64,000 nt of DNA from Lepisosteus oculatus. Taxonomy: Eukaryota; Chordata; Actinopteri; Semionotiformes; Lepisosteidae. The translations under genes and the position numbers were made by a program. Where the stretch lies: positions 43,842,490-43,906,489 of the forward strand of contig NC_090709.1 of NCBI RefSeq assembly GCF_040954835.1. Reading direction: 5' to 3'. The notes under the pieces were generated by a model, which worked only from the letters and a program-made list of their open reading frames with translations, was not told the origin of the DNA and did not search any database. Below, in pieces: positions 23,394 to 32,402 of the stretch. Within the stretch, counting starts at the first letter, position 1, and the number at the start of each line of letters is the position of its first letter.

Positions 23394-24640
23394 AATAGGT
23401 TTATTCCATGCTGAAAAAAAAAAGAAGAAAGAGAACACAACGTTTCGGCCGTGGAGCCTTCTTCAGGTGTGAGAGAGACAGGGCAGTAGGCAAAGGTAAA
23501 GTAGCGGGAGAACAAAGGTTGGGAGTGAGAGGCGGGAGCAGGGGACAGAAAGAGAGGCCAATCAAGAGGTGTGAAGTCAGAATGGGTGCAGAGAGGTGTG
23601 AAATGAAACTTCCAATGAATGGAGAAAATTTAAAAGAACAGTAATCTGTCGTTAAGGGAAGGGAGAATGTGTGATCCTAACTGCAGAATAATTTTAGTTT
23701 CGGTGGTCTTTCTGATGTATGAGTTCGGAAAACCGTCTTTGAGAACACAGACGGAGAGATTAGTGTGGTCGTGGCCGTCAGAGGTGAAATGAGAAACAAT
23801 GGGCTTGGAGAGATCTTTAATCTTCACAGCCCTGACGTGTTCTCTGAAGCGGTCTCCGAGTCTCCTTCCTGTTTCTCCAATGTAGATGGCTGGGCATTTA
23901 CTGCAAGAGATACAGTAAATAAGGTTGCTGGAGGTACAAGATGCTGTCTGGGTGATCCGGAATTGTCCTGAGGGGCCTTGAATGAGTGTGGTGGTGGCTG
24001 TTTACTTGCAGGTGATACAGCGAGCTCTGTTGCAAGGGAAAGTGCCTGGTGTGGATGGTTGTTGAGGGCGGTCAAGGGAGCTGTGAACAAGGAGGTTACG
24101 CAGATTAGGTGGTCGGCGATATGAGATGATAGGGCGATCAGAAAAGAGGGCCCCAACGGAGGGATCATCCTGTAGGATGGAAAAGTTCTGGTTAATGGTC
24201 CTGGGGATAGGAAGTGTGTTAGGGTGGTAAGGAAGCACCAAGGGAATGCGGTTGTTACGGCGGGAGTTCCTGATCGGGTTGATGGTCCGGGGGGTGTTTT
24301 TGGCTCGGGCAAGGGCCCTGTCAATCACACTGCTGGGATATCCTCTGTTGATAAAAAATGAGTACATTTCGAGGGCTTGGTTCTCGAAGTCGATGTCGTC
24401 GCTGCATAGTCGTCGTAACCTAAGGAACTGTGAAAAAGGAAGAGAGTTTTTAGTGTGGTTGGGGTGAAATGAGCTGTACAGGAGGTAGCTGTGTGAATCC
24501 GTGGGTTTGTAATAAACTGAAGTGGACAGTCGGGGGTAGTTGATGGAAGATGGAAGAAGGTGGAAGAAGCTACCCACTTGTATTACTAATGCTGTTATTA
24601 ATAAAAAAAAGCTTAAATTCACATAATGGAATTTGGACGG
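23394..24640 (-). mobile_element. Penelope-like element, 3' portion with RT end and GIY-YIG domain
   Basis: The minus strand encodes the C-terminal part of a Penelope-type reverse transcriptase region (STSVYYKPTDSHSYLLYSSF, then FLRLRRLCSDDIDF and RGYPSSVIDRAL). A cysteine knuckle-like CNRARCITCK and a GIY-YIG endonuclease (CPAIYIGETGRRLGDRFREH) follow. The order RT then GIY-YIG is diagnostic of Penelope-like elements of the Neptune/Poseidon type. The frame is disrupted and the 5' part is missing, so it is dead on arrival or decayed. The 3' tail (23394-23480) carries the TAGGTTTATTCCATGCTG motif shared with 9.4 and 36.3 kb. Confidence 0.9.
23435..23470 (-). ncRNA. Hammerhead-ribozyme-like core in the Penelope tail
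   Basis: On the minus strand: ACAC, CUGAAGA, a GGC/GCC stem II with six-base loop, GAAA, then CGUU and GUGU. ACAC pairs with GUGU as stem I. AC/GU forms a two-pair stem III as in the known dimeric hammerheads of Penelope-like elements, giving a GUU cleavage triplet. Seen by eye; activity untested. Confidence 0.6.
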
Positions 24641-25022
24641 CTCAAAGTAGTCTATTCCTTGTACAACTAACTTGCCCGCTGAGTAGAGTTTTAAGCAACG
24701 GCAGCAGATATAGCAGTAATAGCAACAGCGTAGAGTGTCACAACACTCTATGAGAGAATTGCGGCTTCAGATCGTTTTGTTCTGTTGAAGCTGCCTACAG
24801 GCTCTGAATTGTTGACATTGGCTGTGATCTTCTTTTTTCAGGTTTCATGAAATTCTTCACATATTTGAAATATTTCATTCGGGTTCGCCCAATACACGGT
24901 GCAAACCGTACCTGCAGCAGAATGCTGTGGCACATGAAGCCCTATTGTTTGCCGGTTGTAAGGATTGAGGTGCGTACTACAAATCGAGCAAGCGAAAAGA
25001 AAATTAAACAGGAGTCACTTTT

Positions 25023-25078
25023 TGGATTGCTAATTCATTGTGCTCTGCTCGTCTAGGTTCAAATCCCATCCTTGTCAT
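25023..25078 (+). pseudogene. tRNA-Ser (GCU), 5'-truncated
   Basis: TGGATTGCTAATTCATTG with anticodon GCT, variable arm TGCTCTGC and T-arm AGGTTCAAATCCCATCC match tRNA-Ser (GCU). The 5' third is absent. Confidence 0.65.
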
Positions 25079-25079
25079 G

Positions 25080-25980
25080 GTTAAGGCCTGAGACGTGTAT
25101 GTTTTTTCTAAACGGTGTTTGCATTTGTTTCCTCTTTTACTCCTGTAAACTCAGGATTTTATTTCCTTGGTGGCAACAATACGCTTCTGTACAGTAAATG
25201 GTAGATTCTGCTTTCAAATTAGCTGCACCAGGCATTCGGGTACAGAAAAACACAGGGATTTAAAATTCAGGAATATGAATGGCCAATTGCTTACAGCTAG
25301 GGTTTTTACGTTTTCTTATTTAGCGATTTGTGTATCAATCTTTTAACAATTCATTAAAATGCTAACAATATGTAAAATCAAAACAACAGCACCGTTAAAT
25401 GCTGGGGAGACAGGTAGTTGTTTTTTTCAATCAGATGCCAATCTCTAATGCTGTGTGTGAGAGCTTATGTATCTTTCCTTTTCTCACATTTTCTGACAAC
25501 TATTCCAAAGGGGCACCCTGTCAGCTCCTAATACTTTTTAAAAGTCTGCCTGCATGTTTGATTATTGTCGTTTTATTTAGAAAAAGTTCAATATTGATCA
25601 AAACTAAAGAAAATTAGGATCACGAATTAAAACAGGGCTGAAGATACGAGTCGCTCTTGAATCAGAGCTGGGCGACATGGGCTTCTGTTCTGATATGATT
25701 GTACGAGAAGCAGGAGGAATCTCTTCTCTCCTATGGAGCATGAGCTGAATCAGGAGTGAGACATTTCGTATGCTCGTGCATATGTTAACGCATGCATATG
25801 TTAACGCATGACCTACATCGTAAAACTAAATTAAAAAATAACATTAAGTTGTCAAAGACATTCATTTATATACAAACAAGAGACAGACATAGTAATGATT
25901 CTACATTAACTTGTCCTGCACTGATCAGACTAATTGAAATGTATGAAAGCCCGTTTCCGCCAGGGAGTTACAAAAAAACG
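25080..25980. other. Spacer between tRNA cluster and ZP gene
   Basis: AT-rich, with no gene recognised. Two short direct repeats of CATATGTTAACGCATG occur near 25780-25810. Confidence 0.5.
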
Positions 25981-25984
25981 CGCT

Positions 25985-26085
25985 ATGGTATCGCAGAATT
26001 CCGACTAAGTAACTCAGAATTGCGACTTAGTAACTCACAACTCCGACTTTATATCTCACATTTGCAACTTCGAAATAGCCCATAT
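25985..26085. repeat. Short minisatellite (ACTCAGAATTGCGACTTA type)
   Basis: About four degenerate copies of a 20-24 bp unit containing (A/T)ACTCA(C/G)AA(T/C)T(C/G)CGACTT. Units of this type are common in fish DNA. Confidence 0.6.
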
Positions 26086-26200
26086 TTCATTGTCTGTCCT
26101 TTTGTTATTGTAACGGATTATATATCCGGGTCTCTGTGTGTAATTGATTACGTTGATTGAGCGGCAGTATGACCAGGTGTGCGGTAGCAGGTCCTGCCAG

Positions 26201-26207
26201 TATAAAA
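26201..26207 (+). promoter_or_regulatory. TATA box of the ZP3-like gene
   Basis: TATAAAA lies 109 bases before the chosen ATG. Transcription would start near 26230, which makes the in-frame ATG at 26232 an unlikely start. Confidence 0.65.
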
Positions 26208-26309
26208 ACCTAGTCACAGCGTTCACACTTTATGCTTTCTTGCTTCAACACAGTTTGGTGGTTTACTTATTTTACTCCTGTAGCAATTGAGCGGGACGTT
26301 AATTTGGCG

Positions 26310-28594
26310 ATGCGCTCGTTTCTCTTTGTGCTGTGCCTGTGCGCAGGGGCCGGGCTCCCCACACTGATCTCCGCCGGGCCGGCTGGCTGGGACTCTCGGG
26401 AATTGGCGCTCCAGGCCGACCTCCCGGCTCCTGAAGACGCAGCCCAGTTGGAGGACTTGAACCTGGCAGATGCGCCCTCCGAAGACCTGTCTGCAAGCGA
26501 GAACGACTCGCAGTCCTTGGCTCCCGACTTTCGCCGCCTTCCCGTGTCCAGAGACGCGTACTCGCCCTACTTCGACAAGGAGAAGATGAAGCCCGAAGCC
26601 GGCAGCCGCCCCTTACCCGCCTACATCAAGAGCGTCCTGTTTCCTCCCCAGGGAGGGCGGCAGCCGGCTCGCCCGGCCATCGGGGGCACCCGAGGAGTGG
26701 CCGTGTGGTGCGACTCCAGCAGGATGTACGTGAGGGTCAGTCGGCTCCTGTTCGGCTTCAGCTGTCGGCCATCGGAGGTGACCTTGGGTAACTGCAGCGT
26801 CAGCCGAACCACACGCCGTTACTTCTACTTCATCTACGGGCTTCACGAGTGCGGCACGGAGCGATCGGTAAGCGGGTCTTCATCTACAGGCAGTGTATCG
26901 ATGTGAGCTGTAGGGCCAGTGTCAGGGTTGCCTTTCCTGGGAATATCCCTTCCTCTGTGACCCTGCAGGTTGTCCAGGGCCGCCTGGTGTACTCCAACAC
27001 TCTCCGCTATGCGCCGCCCTCCTCCAGTGCGCCTGTGCATCGCTTCATTCCCTTCTCTGTGCCGGTCAAGTGCTCCTACAACAGGTAGGCAGGGCTCTGC
27101 TGCTGCTGAGAAGCTGCTGGGAAAGTTTCCAGAAGCCCCTCATCCCCTCTGTCCTGCAGGTTCCACTAGTCCTACAAGGTTGGCTATGTCCCCACATGGG
27201 CCAGGAGAAGGACCTTCTTCAAGGACCTGATGAACAAGCACAGCTTTGTCCTGCTCACCACCAACTGTAAGCTCCTTGAGCGAGTGGCTCCTCCTGCCTG
27301 CAGGGGGCGCTGTGTGCAGGTGTTATGCTGCCTCTCTCTCTCTCTCCAGCCCACTGGGTCCGGCTCTCTCCTAAGGATGAGTACTTCCTGGGTCAGCCCA
27401 TGTACTTCCAGGCCACTGCCTACTTTGCCACAGCAGAGCAGAGGCTGTACATTCACTCGTGTTACGTAACGGAGAAACCAGACCAGCATTCCCAGCCCCA
27501 TTTCCCCGTGATCGACAACTTGGGGTACGGCCTCTTCTGGGAGGAGAGGTGGGCAGGAGCCCCGAAAGCCTGCAGGGGTTCATCCTTGTCCTTGTCCCCA
27601 GGTGCATGGTGGACAGCAAGGCAGATGGCTGCCTGTCCAGGTTTGTCCCCTCCAAGCAGAAGGATGTGCTCCGCTTCACAATTGATGCCTTCCTCTTCCA
27701 GAAGAAGCTGTCCAGGAAGGTACTACTCTCAAAGGCTGCTCAGCCTTCCTGCTCTACTGATCCATTGTCTGCTTTTCCATCCATGATCTAGATGTGAACC
27801 AGACTGTGGCAGCTGTAGTGCCTAGAGCTGCCAGCTTGCCTTCACTGATGGCAGAAGGTCCTTCTCTGTCCCTCTATTGGCCTTGATCCCTTAATGCTGT
27901 GACTTTCCCTCTTGCAGCATGAAGTGACTGAGCTGTACATGCACTGTGTCATGGCTGTGGCTCCTTCTAAAGCAACACCAGGGACCAAGTCCTGCAACTA
28001 CAACAGGGAGGCTAAGAGGTACTTCTGCAAGGAGCTCTGGGACATGCCAGGTGGAGGCCTCACCTGTCCTCCTCTCCTCCAGGTGGGAGGAGCTGTATGG
28101 TGACCATGAGGTCTGTGCCTGCTGTGAGTCCAGGTGTGCTGGCAGTCGGAATGAAGGTGGGTCTGGTTCTCTATCCCTTGTGGATGCATCTCTGCCCAAG
28201 AGACAACCATGCTTGGACAACTGAGGAATGATCCCATGCTGGACAAAGGGACTGTTTAGATGAGTAGCATCACTGTGGGTCTCTGGGTATAGCAGATCCC
28301 TCACTCCTGGGTGCTGCTTGTCCACAGGTACCAGGAGCCTGGTGACCAGCAGTCGGGTGGCTGTGGCACCAGTAGAAGCTCCTCTGGATGTGGGAGCTGA
28401 CTGGACTGAGGATGAGGAGGGAGACCCTCAGAGCTCTAGTGAAGATGCTGAGAGCACCAGTGAGGATGTGGAGGGAGCAGAGGACTTTGGAGATGTTGGC
28501 CAGTGGACAGGTAGGGTCTGGCAGGAGGAGCTCCTGTAGGGGTGGGTGTCCTGCAGTTCAGCTGGATTGTTCTTCTTCCTCCCCAGGTGCCTGA
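26310..28594 (+). CDS. zp3: Zona pellucida ZP3-like egg-coat glycoprotein (9 exons, one in-frame TAG)
   Basis: Exons by consensus splice sites: 26310-26867, 26969-27084, 27160-27266, 27350-27548, 27602-27719, 27918-28018, 28083-28156, 28328-28510, 28587-28594. They total 1464 nt (487 codons plus stop) and all phases agree. The start MRSFLFVLCLCAGAGLPT gives a signal peptide. After an acidic linker, the ZP module runs from VAVWCDSSRMYV (about residue 133) through GLHECGT, LVYSNTLRYAPP, YFLGQPMYFQATA, CMVDSKADGCLS and VTELYMHC to the cysteine-rich CACCESRCAG. A Ser/Asp/Glu-rich tail follows, with no membrane anchor, as in many fish ZP3 proteins. ZP3 proteins polymerise with other ZP proteins in the egg envelope. 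Codon 228 (27167-27169) is TAG inside the otherwise conserved RFH-x-SYKVGYVP stretch. The gene is therefore either a very recent pseudogene, a null allele or an assembly error. No alternative acceptor restores the frame without the stop. Confidence 0.85.
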
Positions 28595-28659
28595 AAGAAG
28601 GCTCCAGCCTCGCCCTTGTGACTCTCCTGCCTCCACTCGCCTTGTAATGGCAACATTTC

Positions 28660-28665
28660 AATAAA
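28660..28665 (+). terminator. Polyadenylation signal of the ZP3-like gene
   Basis: AATAAA lies 66 bases after the predicted stop codon, a typical distance for the short 3' UTRs of egg-coat genes. Confidence 0.75.
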
Positions 28666-28689
28666 GCTGTGAAAGACCCTTCTGCCTGC

Positions 28690-29490
28690 CCTTGTTTCTT
28701 TATGGTTTATAGGTTTGAATGGGGTGGAGGAATTCAAGGGAAGTGAGACCCATTAATCAATGGAAGTACTGTATTTGTGGGGGTTCCCCTTTCAAGAATG
28801 CTTCCCGTATTGCTGCCAATGAGGACTGAAAATGGCTGGAGTAATAAAGCATCGTACTGGGGGAAGATGGCCACACTATTCCTTGGGCAGGTCATTGTGA
28901 CTTTTTTTTTTACTGGGGTAGAGACGGAGGTGTTCAATATACTGGAAATCCTCCTGTTTCCGAGAGGGGTAGTGCTTATGGAGTGTGAGTTGCTACTGTA
29001 GTGCCCAGTAAGAGTGAGATCTGGTGTCCTATTCTAGGCTGCACAAACTGACTAAAAGAAACACAAGGAAGGAATTGTCAACAGGGGCTTGGTGTAAAGT
29101 AGGACTTCCCTTCCTTAGCAGAGGAACAATACTGGTGCGCAAACATCAGTGAATAATGGTACAGTTAAAATCTCGGAGGTCTTGTCTTATGGGTGTTGGT
29201 TTCGTGGTAGTGGACAGTCATGAGAAGTATTAGGCTTGAGACTGGAGATCCCAGTGCTTGACTGGGAAGACAGGTGTTCACAACCATCTCTACCAGCAGC
29301 ACAGACTGTGTAGATTGAGACTGAATGCTTACTACACAAAGCCTCTCCACTGTTTCAGTGTCCCATGTCATGGATTTCAAGTGAATCCTAGTCTCCCTTT
29401 GTGACTACCTATAATTTGCACAAATCATGATGGCCCACTAAGGCTGTCAATTTTTAGCCCTACTGCAGTGCCCTATTAAAGTTTCAAGGA
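28690..29490. other. Spacer after the ZP gene
   Basis: No gene or known repeat recognised. Confidence 0.5.
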
Positions 29491-29494
29491 TTTA

Positions 29495-29880
29495 GAATAA
29501 ACTATTTTATATAATGGTTCCGAAGGTGGCTTCTCAAAGCACTTGACAGAATTACAATAAGAATACACAGGATAAAACAATTTCAACAGATTGAGGAGAA
29601 AAGTAGAAGCAGAGGGGTAAAGAATGGAACCAGTTCAGTAAAGGCTCTTCTACAGAACAAGGTGTTGAGTCTGAATTTGAAGGAGTTTAGGGGAGGTGAC
29701 TCTGGTATCCTTGGGGAGAGAGTTCCAGAGCTTGGGGGCATAACAGCAGAAGGCCCTGCCACCCATACAGTGTAGACGGGCTTGGGGGACAGTTAGGAGA
29801 CCAGAATTAGAAGAGTGAAGGTTATGAAGTGGGGAGTAGGGTGATAATAGATCAAACTGCTACTGAGAAGCAACTGAAAT
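29495..29880 (-). repeat. Dispersed repeat, LINE/SINE-like
   Basis: It starts with the inverted tail AAGGTGGCTTCTCAAAGCAC and continues with GAGAGAGTTCCAGAGCTTGG, a phrase found in dispersed fish repeats. It is related to 19080-19190 and 39575-39650. Confidence 0.5.
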
Positions 29881-30753
29881 GTGATGGCATGTTCTACAAT
29901 TTATGCAAGACAAGTAATGTTAGGATTTTATGGAACAGTGGTAATGGCAGCACTTTTGAGGATTGTTGGTACAACGGCAATGCTCAAGGATTCATTTCTA
30001 ATATTGAGGACAATGGGTTATATACCCATCGTTCTTACCAAAGGATCAGAGACCTTTTGCTATATAAAAAGACTCCTTTCCACCACTAATTTATACAGGT
30101 TTGGTTCATTTGGGTTTTATCAGTTAAACATTTAATATTGTATTTGTCAGTTTGTTGATGCCTGTATATCACAGTGATCTGCACACACATCTTTGACTGA
30201 ATATGGGCTGCCAAACCTCTCCACCAAACTTATGTATCACGGTAGGTACACAAGAAGTTTCTTTGTAATAACAGGGTTGGTGCCAGTAGTCAGATTGGGT
30301 CAATTGCAAGGTAAGAACAGCATCGCATTAACTGGAGATGATCCAGAGATTAGCATGCAGCTCTGTACGCCAGATAACTACCGATTTGCAACGCGCTCGT
30401 CTGCTGACTTTAGTCCCCTGCTCAGTAATCACAATGTTCCCAATTGCACTGAGCCCAAGGAAACAGCTGCTGCCCTCTAGAGGACACTACAGGACAGGAG
30501 TAAGTACAATTCCTGCAATAGACTAAGCAGTTTAGTGCCAAACTAATGGAACAGTGATTCCTATGGGACAGTTCCGAATGTAGTAACAGCTTAATACTGA
30601 AATAATATAAACACCTCGTGATCTTAAGAATCTGTCGCTGTTAAAAAGTATTGTAATAATAAGCTAAAACTGTACTGCAGCCACAACACAGTAGACCTGA
30701 TCATACAGAAAGATGTCACCACTATGTAGTATGCTCTCTGAAGGCACCAGTTC
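29881..30753. other. Unassigned spacer
   Basis: Small open frames only; none resembles a known family. Confidence 0.5.
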
Positions 30754-32101
30754 TGTAGGGTTTGGGCATTTACTGGGACAATTATTAATTGTAGCAGTAA
30801 ATCACAAAATGATTCTTTTAATGGCTTTAGAATCCAGCCATGTGATATAACTCAAACAATGCACACACACAGGTACTAATACACGAGGATACATTTATTA
30901 ATACATAGAATATGCATATAAACCTAACAGATCTTATCGAGAGGGTTATCGGAATACAAAGGGTATATATTCAGTTACCAAGAGTTACATATATCAAGAG
31001 GACATACGTTCAGTATATCATTCATTTAGACCATTGTAATTGAACTTGGTTACAACTTCTACATTAGATACTCAAAACAAGTACATAACTCTTAGGAATT
31101 AAATTGATATCAACTGGTTGGGATAACAATTGAATTCTCGAGCTGTAATGCATTGAAGTTGAATACTCATCCAATCTCTGGGGATTCAGATCTCCTGCGG
31201 GCACAAAGAAACAGTTGCAGGCTGTTGCTGTCCAATCCGCGCTCTCTGGCTCGGTGCCAGGCTGTGCTGTGCGGCTTGCGACGGTGCGCTGCTGATGCTC
31301 ACTGACCGGCTAGTTAGTGTTGGCTTTAACTAGCAAAGTTTGTGCACAGGAGAAAAGATGACTGTGGGTCCCAGCAAGTCAGGAAGAGGACCGGTTCGTT
31401 CCTAATGAAGAGCTAGTTCTGAATAGTGATTCAGCTGTCCACAGTTCTGACCTGTTCACGAGGCTTGCTGCTGGGCTAACCTCGGGTGGATCCTCTGGTT
31501 ACTCTCTGGCAACCTCCGCTCTAGACTCTTAGAACAAAGGAAAGTTCTGGCACTCGGACACACTGACCGTTCCGTGGTTATCCGGGCTGAGTCTCAGGAT
31601 GGTCAGGAGGCGCGCTGCGAAAATGTCCTGCCCTTGGGAGCCTTCTGCTCCTGGGCCGTCCTGCCCTGGAATTCTCCTTTGAATTCCCTTTAGAAAAGTC
31701 CACAGAATTCTTCTCAGGCTCTCTGTGTTGCCTGTTTTTACCTGGAGAAACTTTAGCTCGTTGATTGGCTGAAAGTTCCATGGGCATCAGAGTCCCGCGT
31801 GGGTTACTCGGCCCTACCAGTCCCTGATTGGTTGATCAAGGTGATATATGAGTCACTTACTCCTGACACTTATCTGGCACTCCCTAGACAGATAGGCGCC
31901 AATGGATGACCATTGATCATGATAGCCAGGCTTAGCTAAGTGCATCTCCCTTTGGGAGCTGTCCCTTATCAAAAGAAAACATCTTTAAATCAGCCTGCAT
32001 GAATAGTTGCTGCACCACAGAGATGAAGGGAGAGATGAGGCCTCAGTTGGGAAAGCACAGCAACACTTAATTCTGTCTTATTAACAAGCATTGCCGCTAC
32101 A
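30754..32101 (-). repeat. Solo LTR of the env-bearing family (fossil)
   Basis: On the minus strand it begins TGTAGCGGCAATGCTTGTTA at 32101 and ends near 30754. It is homologous along its length to the 3' LTR at 3269-4522 and has no internal region beside it. I see no convincing target duplication, and divergence between the copies suggests an old insertion. Confidence 0.8.
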
Positions 32102-32144
32102 CCCCCAATATACTGCCCTGACTCTCCTCATCACCCCTGCAGTC

Positions 32145-32402
32145 TGTCACGCCCCACACTCTCCCTCGCAAACGACGTTACATTCCCGGAACCTCTGCTT
32201 CCCAATCTCATCCCTGATTGAACCCAGCACATTCTCACATGCATCAGATTCCTCAAATTCTCACTCCCTAACCAATCATCCAATCACACCCCTTTCCTTT
32301 CAGTATTTAAACCCCCTTCGCACACCTTCCCACGCTCACTATTGAGAAGCCTTTCTTAGTATTCTCCAGTGCGCGTTTCCAAACCTTTTGACTGATCTCC
32401 CG
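32145..32402. repeat. CT-rich repeat-like block next to the receptor gene's 3' end
   Basis: It begins TGTCACGCCC, has CCAATCA and TATTTAAACCCCC promoter-like motifs and continues in the CT-rich style of 10190-10690. The similarity of style continues to about 32600, into the tail-coding part of the neighbouring receptor gene. Class unknown. Confidence 0.35.

Larger units (their letters stand above)
5626..25078. other. Old tRNA gene cluster built by segmental duplication
   Basis: This stretch holds three intact-looking tRNA genes (Leu-UAA, Trp-CCA, initiator Met-CAU) and about a dozen decayed ones listed separately. Long homologous segments join them. Direct copies: 7115-7660 with 16493-17000; 7897-9095 with 14960-16125; 11145-11350 with 13675-13880. 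The right flanks of the Arg copies at 8930-9060 and 11985-12115 also match. Inverted copies: 6300-6400 with 12265-12370; 11360-11490 with 20740-20860. I see no protein-coding gene between the tRNAs. The gaps 9560-10190, 12380-13010, 14200-14950, 17030-17960, 18050-19680, 19750-22470, 22550-23390 and 24640-25020 hold only AT-rich unique-looking sequence apart from the repeats noted here. Confidence 0.7.

Noticed and set aside
24246-24467. Plus-strand open frame over the Penelope element
   Set aside because: It is the shadow of the minus-strand reverse transcriptase/GIY-YIG coding region.
26232-26309. Upstream in-frame ATG of the ZP3-like gene as the real start
   Set aside because: It lies only about 25-30 bases after the TATA box, around or before the expected transcription start. 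The ATG at 26310 is followed directly by a good signal peptide.
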